A stretch of DNA of 64,000 nt, from assembly GCA_015486055.1 (NCBI GenBank), contig WFSJ01000042.1:25357-89356 (forward strand), written 5' to 3'. This document shows, piece after piece, positions 56,635-64,000 of the stretch (the stretch's first letter is position 1; the number at the start of each line of letters is the position of its first letter). The notes below the pieces were generated by a model. The model saw only the letters and a list, made by a program, of their open reading frames with translations. It made no database searches and was not told the origin of the DNA. Position numbers and translations under genes: made by a program. The DNA is from Acidobacteriota bacterium (lineage in GTDB: Bacteria > Acidobacteriota > Aminicenantia > S016-38).

Positions 56635-58136
56635 GCAAAATATACGCTGCTTCCCTTTTAGGGATAGATGGGTTCCTTGTAGAAGTGGAAACTGACCTCT
56701 CCCCTGGCCTTCCTGACTTGAAGGTCATAGGTCTTGCAGACACAACTATAAAAGAAAGCTCGGAGAGGATAAGAGTTGCCCTTAAAAACATAGGCCATCC
56801 TCTTCCATCAAGAAGGATAACTGTAAGCCTCTCCCCTGCTGATTTAAAAAAGGAAGGAGCTTGGTTCGACCTTCCGATAATAACAGCTCTTCTTTCTGCA
56901 ATTCTAAAAAGGAGTTTAGATGATAAACTCATGTTCGCAGGTGAAATAGGTCTTGATGGCGAGGTGAAACCGATAAGAGGAGCTCTCCCGATGGCTGATA
57001 TAGCAAAAAGGAAAGGCCTTGGAGGAATAATTGTTCCTTCCAGGAACGCTAGAGAGGCTGCACTCATAAAGGACTTTCCGGTCTACAGAATAGACCACAT
57101 TCAAGAAATTATTGAATACCTTCTTTATGGAAAAGAACTGAGAAGGGCTTCCAAGCCAGACCTGAGCCTTAAACCCGATTATAATCTGAACATGAGTGAG
57201 GTGAAAGGACAGAAAATAGCAAAAAGAGCTATAGAAATAGCTGTGGCAGGGGGCCATAACCTTGCCATGGTAGGTCCACCAGGGGCAGGAAAAACAATGC
57301 TCGCAAAGAGAATTCCTACTATCTTTCCCCAGATGGTTGGAAGAGAAATAGAAGAAGTTACAAAAATATACAGCGTTGCAGGTCTTGGAAGGGGGAAATT
57401 TATAACAGAAAGGCCCTTCAGATCACCTCATCATACGATTTCACCCGTGGGACTTATAGGAGGGGGAAGATATCCGAGGCCCGGGGAAATTTCTTTGGCT
57501 CATAAGGGAGTTCTCTTTATGGATGAGATCACTGAATTCACAAAGCAAAGCCTCGAGAGCCTCAGACAGCCCCTTGAGGGAAAAAACATAACAATAACAA
57601 GGGCAGGATACAGTGTTGATTTCCCTGCTGATTTCATGCTTGTTGCTGCAATGAACAGATGCGAGGATAGATATGGAGGGATAGAGATGTATGAGTGCAC
57701 CCCTTCGGAAAGGAAAAAATATTACTCAAAGCTTTCAAAACCTCTTGTTGACAGAATAGACATCTGGATCGAAGTAGCAAGGGTGGAAACCTCTGATCTT
57801 TTTTCAGGAACATCAGGAGAGGAAAGTTCAAAAGATATAAGGGAGAGGGTTAAAATGGCAAGGGAAATCCAGAGAAGAAGACTGGAAAATGATGGAATCT
57901 ATACTAACTCCCAGCTCAGTCAGAAGAATATAAAGAAATATTGTTCCATTCCAGCCGAGGCAGAGGAGATATTAAAAAGGGCTATTGACTCTTTAGCCCT
58001 TTCAGCAAGGTCTCTATCAAGGATATTGAAAATATCAAGGACAATATCTGACCTTTCTGGAAAGGAGAAGATAGGCCTTCCAGAGGTCATGGAAGCAATA
58101 AATTACAGGAGAACGGAGAAGATAATATGGAACTGA
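56631..58136 (+). CDS. comM: YifB/ComM family Mg-chelatase-like ATPase
   Basis: N-terminal VEVETDLSPGLPDLKVIGLAD, MVGPPGAGKTMLAKR, FRSPHHTISPVGLIGGG. Confidence 0.95.
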   Translation: MSKIYAASLLGIDGFLVEVETDLSPGLPDLKVIGLADTTIKESSERIRVALKNIGHPLPSRRITVSLSPADLKKEGAWFDLPIITALLSAILKRSLDDKLMFAGEIGLDGEVKPIRGALPMADIAKRKGLGGIIVPSRNAREAALIKDFPVYRIDHIQEIIEYLLYGKELRRASKPDLSLKPDYNLNMSEVKGQKIAKRAIEIAVAGGHNLAMVGPPGAGKTMLAKRIPTIFPQMVGREIEEVTKIYSVAGLGRGKFITERPFRSPHHTISPVGLIGGGRYPRPGEISLAHKGVLFMDEITEFTKQSLESLRQPLEGKNITITRAGYSVDFPADFMLVAAMNRCEDRYGGIEMYECTPSERKKYYSKLSKPLVDRIDIWIEVARVETSDLFSGTSGEESSKDIRERVKMAREIQRRRLENDGIYTNSQLSQKNIKKYCSIPAEAEEILKRAIDSLALSARSLSRILKISRTISDLSGKEKIGLPEVMEAINYRRTEKIIWN

Positions 58137-59932
58137 GAAAATTAATCGTAATTTTATTCCCATTCCTTCTTTTTGCAGGGGTTGAGAAGATTTTCTTCCC
58201 GTATTATTTTGCCCTTTATCCATACGGCAGCCTCCTGTATCCTGACACAGGGGAAACAGAAATTTACTTGGACGGCTTCAGGCTTCCTTTCCCTGTTTTC
58301 GATGAATATCCCGAGGTGCCACCTTCTAAATTGGGCTTTGAAGGCTCAAGGGATTCAATCTTCCTGAAGGGTAAAAATATCAACAGAGAAATTCTCGGAG
58401 GTCCAAGGGGGGATTTTGCCCTTAGATATCCTATATCGTCTTCCCTGATTCAGGCCTATACATTTCAGGGAAGAAAGGGAAGGGAATGGTCCATGCTCGG
58501 GTTAAAGGAAGGAAAAAACTACCTGTTCTATCTGAATCTCAAAAGAAATTACTCTCTTTCAAGGGGAGAATGGAGGGATGTTGGGTTCTCGTCCCTTGAG
58601 ATAAGGGGGAAAAACTACTCATTTGCCTCCTTTATATCAGGTTTTTCATCCACAAATGAAATGGAAAAATTCAGTCTCCTCTCCTTTAATCTGATAGGAA
58701 GTTACAGCAAACCGCTTAGCAATAGCATACATATCCTTTTTCTCGGAAGATTTGAGGCCGCTCATGGAAAATATTCATGGAAGGGGGACAAGGAAATATT
58801 CTTAAATGATTCTCCCTTGATGAGAATTTCATACTCCGGCTTCTCATACACTCCGAAAAAATTAGATACAGGAATCTTCATCATCAAAAAGATAGGACTT
58901 CTAAAGGGAAAAGCAGGAATTTCCGCAATGTATCTCGGAGGAAAATTTTTCTTCCAGCCATTCCTCTCCTCTGTGCTTGGCTCTGGGAGAAACAAACTCT
59001 TCATCTCATACAGCGGAATTCCTCCAAAAATAGAAAATCTGAAGGGAATCTCAAGACGGGAGGAAGGAAAATTATATTACTGGTGGGATGGGTCTGAATG
59101 GAAAGAAATCGGAAGGGAAACACCACCTAAATGGGAGGACGCTCCTAACTTTTTTAAGAGGCTAACAACAGGGGGAAAATTCTCCAAAAAATGGGGTTCT
59201 TTTGAAGCCCAGGCCGGGGTTTTATACATAAGGGATTGGGATATAGGAGAGGATTATGGAATATGGGGAAAAGAGGAGGAGACAAGGGTATTTTTCAAAG
59301 GCCAGAAATTTAAAGTCTGGAGGGAAGAGGACATTAAGGGATACAGATATGACAATTTCAATAATCTCTGGAGGGAAAAACTTGGAGGATATCTTGGATT
59401 TTCTCTGAAGTTAAAAAAGCTTAATTTAAGCTCATACATTTCGCTAAAAACTTCTAAGGGGAATTATCCATTCTCCCCCTTCTGTTATTATCCGGGAGAA
59501 TACTGCCTTTATTCATCAGCCATAATGAACGATAGAAACAGGTCCCCTGAGAACGAAAAATACCTTGAGGGAAATCTCCCATGGGGGAACGGGATATCCT
59601 CCCTTTTTCTCGGAGAGTATACAGGCAAAAAATTGGAAGCCCTTACATATTTTTATCTATTCAGGAATCCTCCCATAAATTCATTTATCTTAGTTTCAGG
59701 TCTTCCTCAGGGAAATTTCTATCTTCCAACTGAAAAATTAGGTAAAAAAGAAGGCATGTGGAATTTCGCATTTGGTGGATATTTAAAGCTGAAATTCAGA
59801 AAGTTTAGCTTTGTATTTGAAGGGGAAAATTTCTTCCTTAAATCTCACATTCTGAAAACAAATGTGAATGGGAAAGAAAAGGCTCTCCTTCTTTTTCCTC
59901 CTCAGAGAATTCTGATAGGAATTTCCTTCTAA
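58127..59932 (+). CDS. Hypothetical exported protein, probable outer-membrane beta-barrel
   Basis: Signal peptide; alternating aromatic/hydrophobic beta-strand pattern; C-terminal ..RILIGISF ending in Phe. Confidence 0.6.
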   Translation: MELRKLIVILFPFLLFAGVEKIFFPYYFALYPYGSLLYPDTGETEIYLDGFRLPFPVFDEYPEVPPSKLGFEGSRDSIFLKGKNINREILGGPRGDFALRYPISSSLIQAYTFQGRKGREWSMLGLKEGKNYLFYLNLKRNYSLSRGEWRDVGFSSLEIRGKNYSFASFISGFSSTNEMEKFSLLSFNLIGSYSKPLSNSIHILFLGRFEAAHGKYSWKGDKEIFLNDSPLMRISYSGFSYTPKKLDTGIFIIKKIGLLKGKAGISAMYLGGKFFFQPFLSSVLGSGRNKLFISYSGIPPKIENLKGISRREEGKLYYWWDGSEWKEIGRETPPKWEDAPNFFKRLTTGGKFSKKWGSFEAQAGVLYIRDWDIGEDYGIWGKEEETRVFFKGQKFKVWREEDIKGYRYDNFNNLWREKLGGYLGFSLKLKKLNLSSYISLKTSKGNYPFSPFCYYPGEYCLYSSAIMNDRNRSPENEKYLEGNLPWGNGISSLFLGEYTGKKLEALTYFYLFRNPPINSFILVSGLPQGNFYLPTEKLGKKEGMWNFAFGGYLKLKFRKFSFVFEGENFFLKSHILKTNVNGKEKALLLFPPQRILIGISF

Positions 59933-59951
59933 TTTATAAATTACAATTTAT

Positions 59952-60860
59952 CTATTCTTTCCAGATAAAGGGATTATCCTCGCTTATAATTCTTGCTTTC
60001 CCGAAGGCCTTTTTAAGATAATCGGGAAGTGAAAAACTTGAAAGGAAAAGAGGAACATTAAGATATTTAAGCCCTTCAATTCCCAACGAATTTATTCTTC
60101 TTATTACTTCATCCTCATCAAAAAGGAGGGGATCGGTATCCTTTGAGGCAAGGTTAAATCCCCAGGGAGAGCTGAAGGAAAATATAAAGGACCAGTAAGG
60201 TCTGACGATGGGAAAGATTTCCTTTAATGTGGCATAAATGGAGGCAAAGAACCCATTATAATAGGGGTCTGCGCTTCCTGACTGGACAGTGAGGATTCCA
60301 TTATCATTAAGGTGTTCGTGAATGATTCTAAAATATTCTTCTGTAAATAATTTTATTGAAGGACTACCTTCTAAAGGTTCAGTAAGGTCACTTATTATAA
60401 TATCAAATTTCTCATCGGTCCTTTTGAGAAACTGATATGCGTCCTCAATCCTGAGCTCTGTCTTGGAATCTTCTAAGGCACCTCTCGACCATTCAGGTAA
60501 GTACTTTTTACAAAGTTCCACGAGCTCCCCGTCAATGTCCACCATAACGGCTCTCTTAACCGAAGAGGCTCTTAGAACTTCCCTGAGGGTGGCTCCTTCA
60601 CCACCTCCTATTATAAGAACATCCTTCGGATATCCATGGGTTACAAGGGAAGGAATTACCAAAGATTCATGGAAAACGAACTCATCTACTTCTGCCGATT
60701 GAATCTTTTTATCTAAAAACAGGGTTTTCCCGAAAACTCCAAGATTAAGCACATCTACCTTCTGGAACTTGGTTCGACAGCTATATAAATATTCCTTTAC
60801 ATTATATCCATAAAGAAGATACTTCGTGAACTCTTCAAAAAACCATAAGCCCTCGCTCAA
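59952..60860 (-). CDS. speE: Polyamine aminopropyltransferase (spermidine synthase)
   Basis: LFLDKKIQSAEVDEFVFHESLV, LIIGGGEGATLREVLR, IIISDLTEP. Confidence 0.95.
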   Translation of the reverse strand: MSEGLWFFEEFTKYLLYGYNVKEYLYSCRTKFQKVDVLNLGVFGKTLFLDKKIQSAEVDEFVFHESLVIPSLVTHGYPKDVLIIGGGEGATLREVLRASSVKRAVMVDIDGELVELCKKYLPEWSRGALEDSKTELRIEDAYQFLKRTDEKFDIIISDLTEPLEGSPSIKLFTEEYFRIIHEHLNDNGILTVQSGSADPYYNGFFASIYATLKEIFPIVRPYWSFIFSFSSPWGFNLASKDTDPLLFDEDEVIRRINSLGIEGLKYLNVPLFLSSFSLPDYLKKAFGKARIISEDNPFIWKE

Positions 60861-61249
60861 GATGCCATTTCCTGCTGGGAGTAGGAGATAATTTCAGGAA
60901 GAATTCCCCGTTTTACCTCCAATATTGTCATGTGTTCCGGCCTAAAGCTCTCTTTAAGTATCTTTATAGCCTTGTCAATGTCAATTTTAGGATCACAGTA
61001 AAATAAATCTACTGCCGCATAGTTATTTTCCGGCCATGTGTGAATCGTATAATGAGATTCTTTTATTACTACCACCCCTGAAACACCATAAGGAAGAAAT
61101 TGGTGAAAAAATATTTCTACTACATTTGAATTTGATTCCTTTGCTGCCCTTTCCATTGCCTTTCCCACATAATCAACACCCTTAAGGGTTTGAGAATCAC
61201 ACCCATACATCTCAATTAAAAGATGCAATCCCAAAGCTTCTCTGCTCAA
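60857..61249 (-). CDS. speD: S-adenosylmethionine decarboxylase proenzyme
   Basis: KESHYTIHTWPENNYAAVDLFYC (self-cleaving Ser); TTG start with AAGGAGGTG. Confidence 0.95.
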   Translation of the reverse strand: MSREALGLHLLIEMYGCDSQTLKGVDYVGKAMERAAKESNSNVVEIFFHQFLPYGVSGVVVIKESHYTIHTWPENNYAAVDLFYCDPKIDIDKAIKILKESFRPEHMTILEVKRGILPEIISYSQQEMAS

Positions 61250-61274
61250 TTGGCACCTCCTTAAAGTTTTCTAA

Positions 61275-61328
61275 CTACCAGTTGTCAATGTAAATTTTCC
61301 CGTGGTGAAACCTTCGTCGGGAACTCAT
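61275..61328 (-). CDS. 17-aa small ORF MSSRRRFHHGKIYIDNW, candidate leader peptide of speD-speE
   Basis: AGGAGG-GTTT-ATG; complete ORF in the rpmB-speD gap; 25 nt before the speD start. Confidence 0.5.
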   Translation of the reverse strand: MSSRRRFHHGKIYIDNW

Positions 61329-61347
61329 AAACCCTCCTTTTATCTTT

Positions 61348-61539
61348 TTATATAACTTTTTGCACCTTACCTGCTTTTAAACATTTTGCACACACATAAA
61401 CTCTTTTTTTAACGCCATTTTCAAGGATTGTCACCTTATGAAGATTTGGAAGCCATCTTCTCTTTGTAAGGTTATGGGCATGACTGACATTGTGGCCTGT
61501 CATTGGCCCTTTACCACATATATAACATCTTCTGGCCAC
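61348..61539 (-). CDS. rpmB: 50S ribosomal protein L28
   Basis: [39 protein letters not shown] start, SD GGAGGT. Confidence 0.97.
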   Translation of the reverse strand: MARRCYICGKGPMTGHNVSHAHNLTKRRWLPNLHKVTILENGVKKRVYVCAKCLKAGKVQKVI

Positions 61540-61570
61540 TTTTTACCTCCTTCCGTAAAAAGGAAACTCT

Positions 61571-61599
61571 ATTTTAGCAAATGCTCAGATTGAAGTCAA
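61571..61599 (-). promoter_or_regulatory. rpmB promoter TTGACT-17-TAAAAT
   Basis: On minus strand TTGACT (61599-61594), 17-nt spacer, TAAAAT (61576-61571). Confidence 0.7.
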
Positions 61600-63186
61600 C
61601 TATTTTCTCACCACTAAGATAATATTCCCTTTCCTCCCGAGCTGGATTGAATCCCCTATTTTTGCTTTCCCCTGGGAGATTTTCTTACCATTTATGTAAG
61701 TTCCATTTGTTGAGTTGAGATCCACAACAAGAAAATCCTCCTTCTGAGGAACTATCTTGCAGTGAGTTTTTGAAATTGTAGGCTCTGAAATTATTATATT
61801 TGCCCTTAATGGATCTCTTCCAACTATTGCACCTGCCTTAGATATATTTTCCTCCCCTATTCTTTCCCCTTTCACAAATATATCAACCTTTCCCCCGTAT
61901 TCCTCAACAACAGTCCCTTTAACTTCCTCAGCTCCAACAGTTGGGGCTTCCTCTGCTGGTTTCTCTATAGTTTCGGATTCTCTCTCAGAAGGTTTCAAAA
62001 CTATAAAGAGGATTACGAATATAAAAATCACTAAGACTCCACCTACGATGACTGCAACCCCATGCTGTTTCCACATCCTTGTAATCGGTGACATATTTTC
62101 TATCTTTCTGAGTATATTGGCCTGGAGCCTCTCAAGATCGGGTTGGCCCTTCATATAAGAAAGAGCTATTGTAACGAGGTCCTTTGCCCTGAAATAATCC
62201 CCTTTCCAGTAGGCATCGAAAAGGGCATCGTAGGTTTTTTTGAAGTCTGAGGATTTATTCATTTCTATCCCAACATCCCTTACAAATTCTTTCGCTGTGT
62301 TTATGGGGACAAGGAAGTTGAATCCCGCTACCTCCTGAACTACCCCAAAAGGATTTACCTCTGCAGAACCAAGGGTAGCTATCCCTATAACTTTTCCATA
62401 TATGTCAACTACAGGGCCACCTGAGTTTCCATGTCCAATTGCTACATCGGTCTGGATAACAGGAACTCCCTTATAATCAGCCTTCAGGGAGGAAATGACC
62501 CCTTTCGTTATCGAAGGTTGAAGCCTTGTTTTGAAGCTGAGGAAAATATGGGTTAACGGGTCTACCACTCCAGGATAGCCAACTGCGAATATATCCTGAT
62601 TTAGAACTGCCTTTGAAGAATCCCCGAGAAAAAGGACTGGACAATTGTTCCTCTCTATTTTCAACACCGCTATGTCCTTTCCATTCTCGTCTATAGGTGG
62701 GGAATACTTCTTTATCTCATATATATATTTTTTGTTGTTAGAGAGTGTTACCGTAGGAGAAACTTTCAAGGATATAACGGAAGGGTTGTGTCTTCGTAGC
62801 CACCTCTGAAAATTACTCCTTGTTATTGGAATGTTTTCCTCTTTCATTTTGTTCAACGCAAAATACATCAAGAGTTTTTCTTTGAACTTCTCGGGGTCCT
62901 TCATATAAATCTGATAATCTTCAACGACATGGCCTGATGTCAGAAGATAGCCCTCTGGATGAATGAAAAATCCGCTTCCAGAAGAGCCAAGGGTCATGTC
63001 CTGAACGCCAGAGCGCCCGCTATTATCAATATAACTGAATCTTGCCTGGACATACTCCTCAATAAGAACAACAGCAGGTTTTACCCTATAAGCTACCTTC
63101 TCTGCTGGGCTCAATTGCTCGCCAAAGAGTAAAGCTATTGGAAGAAAAAGGGAAAACATAAAGAAAGCAAAGAAATTTTTTTTCAT
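61600..63186 (-). CDS. Trypsin-like (S1C/DegP-type) serine protease with TM helix and C-terminal FHA domain
   Basis: GHVV (His), GKDIAVLKI (Asp), GHGNSGGPVVD (Ser); TM VAVIVGGVLVIFIFVILFIV; FHA VGRDPLRANIIISEPTISKTHCKI..STNGTYINGKKI. Confidence 0.9.
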   Translation of the reverse strand: MKKNFFAFFMFSLFLPIALLFGEQLSPAEKVAYRVKPAVVLIEEYVQARFSYIDNSGRSGVQDMTLGSSGSGFFIHPEGYLLTSGHVVEDYQIYMKDPEKFKEKLLMYFALNKMKEENIPITRSNFQRWLRRHNPSVISLKVSPTVTLSNNKKYIYEIKKYSPPIDENGKDIAVLKIERNNCPVLFLGDSSKAVLNQDIFAVGYPGVVDPLTHIFLSFKTRLQPSITKGVISSLKADYKGVPVIQTDVAIGHGNSGGPVVDIYGKVIGIATLGSAEVNPFGVVQEVAGFNFLVPINTAKEFVRDVGIEMNKSSDFKKTYDALFDAYWKGDYFRAKDLVTIALSYMKGQPDLERLQANILRKIENMSPITRMWKQHGVAVIVGGVLVIFIFVILFIVLKPSERESETIEKPAEEAPTVGAEEVKGTVVEEYGGKVDIFVKGERIGEENISKAGAIVGRDPLRANIIISEPTISKTHCKIVPQKEDFLVVDLNSTNGTYINGKKISQGKAKIGDSIQLGRKGNIILVVRK

Positions 63187-63188
63187 TT

Positions 63189-63995
63189 TTATCCTCCTTT
63201 CAGGGATTTTATTATAAATTTTTCCATAAGTTCAACATCCTTCTTATTGGTCTTTTTCCTTCTCAACTTAAACTTCGCCTTTACTTTGCTTTTTGACTCA
63301 ATGAAAAGTTTAAATTCCTTCTCCCATGGCTTCTTTGTGGGTTTAACTTTCTTAAGTTCCCCCCTTTTTATAATGAACGAGGAACTCTTGGAACCTGCAG
63401 GTGAATATTTCAAATATTCTTTTGCAATAATTAACCAACCTGTGCTCTTGTTTTTTCCTATGATCTTCTTCCAGCCGGGAAGAAATACAACTTCAAATTT
63501 TACATACCCAAGCAGGGAGAAAGCTCTGCCAAGATATTTCTCAGCTCTTGAATAGTCTCCCACCAGGAAATATGCCCTACCAGTATGAAGAAAAAGATCC
63601 CCGCCATCAATTCCCATAGATATAAATTTCTGGCCTTTTGAAGCTGCTTCTGAGAATTTCTCCCTACTGACAAGACTGTATATTTCAGCAGAAGCCTCAC
63701 TTCCAGAGGGTTTTGTTGTGGTTTTTTTCTTCTGAGGAATTTTTTTCTTCGCAGGAGCTTCAACTTGGGCGGCTGTCTCTTCTCTAACCTCGGTGCTCTT
63801 CGGAGCTTCCGCAGAGGGTTGGGATTCAGGCCTCTTTACCTGGGGTTGAGGAGGCCCGGGCAAGGACTGCAAGGCAATACCGCCTGAAGGCTCAGGTTCA
63901 AGCCTTCCCCCTGCGAGCTGTCGGTTCCCTGCGCTAGTTTGAAGGGAATAATGCGATACTTTTGATCCTGTCTCTGCCAGCATTATTATCAACAT
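63189..63995 (-). CDS. Hypothetical protein, Pro/Lys-rich N-region and TPR-like C-region; possibly truncated by window edge
   Basis: Open frame to the window end; YSLVSREKFSEAASKGQKFISMGIDGGDLFLHTGRAYFLVGDYSRAEKYL TPR-like. Confidence 0.6.
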   Translation of the reverse strand: MLIIMLAETGSKVSHYSLQTSAGNRQLAGGRLEPEPSGGIALQSLPGPPQPQVKRPESQPSAEAPKSTEVREETAAQVEAPAKKKIPQKKKTTTKPSGSEASAEIYSLVSREKFSEAASKGQKFISMGIDGGDLFLHTGRAYFLVGDYSRAEKYLGRAFSLLGYVKFEVVFLPGWKKIIGKNKSTGWLIIAKEYLKYSPAGSKSSSFIIKRGELKKVKPTKKPWEKEFKLFIESKSKVKAKFKLRRKKTNKKDVELMEKFIIKSLKGG

Positions 63996-64000
63996 AGAGA

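Noticed and set aside
61264-61289. TTGACA-17-TTTAAG as a dedicated speD promoter
   Set aside because: The TTGACA lies inside the small ORF (ATT GAC AAC) and the -10 match is poor; possible but not counted as a feature
1-64000. CRISPR arrays, tRNA/rRNA genes, insertion sequences, BGC or phage defence cassette
   Set aside because: No regularly spaced repeats, no cloverleaf-sized non-coding gaps with tRNA features, and no transposase, integrase, Cas or toxin-antitoxin families seen by eye; tRNAscan-SE and an IS search would be decisive

Overview
A gene-dense bacterial chromosome segment of about 64 kb. Coding is on both strands in long operons with 1-20 nt overlaps. Arg codons are mostly AGA/AGG and Ile ATA is common. 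No rRNA, tRNA, CRISPR array or transposase was recognised. Most genes are recognisable housekeeping or signalling families: guaA, feoB/dtxR, lgt, glgP, nadE, rsmI, hsp20, htpX, recG, rsmD, cinA, plsY, gpsA, gltX, ispF, rnc, pyrRBC, mgtE, gdh, comM, speE/speD, rpmB. A lineage near Acidobacteriota/Aminicenantes is a guess only. Items most worth follow-up: (a) a 17-codon ORF (MSSRRRFHHGKIYIDNW) with its own strong ribosome-binding site between rpmB and speD, a candidate regulatory leader peptide; (b) an iron locus (dtxR, interrupted feoA, feoB with a Cys cluster, exported FmdE-like protein, TonB receptor) carrying two copies of a roughly 52-bp promoter-region element; (c) several genes with a -10-like box exactly 6 nt before the start codon and no Shine-Dalgarno, predicting leaderless mRNAs; (d) a pseudokinase-TM-TonB fusion in an operon with an FHA-GAF-cyclase; (e) an exact-consensus sigma-54 promoter before a FecR/Tyr-Ser-rich protein; (f) a phytol/dolichol-kinase-like + DUF92 fusion; (g) a periplasmic serine protease with a predicted cytoplasmic FHA domain. 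Product calls rest on motif and family recognition by eye; no database search was run.
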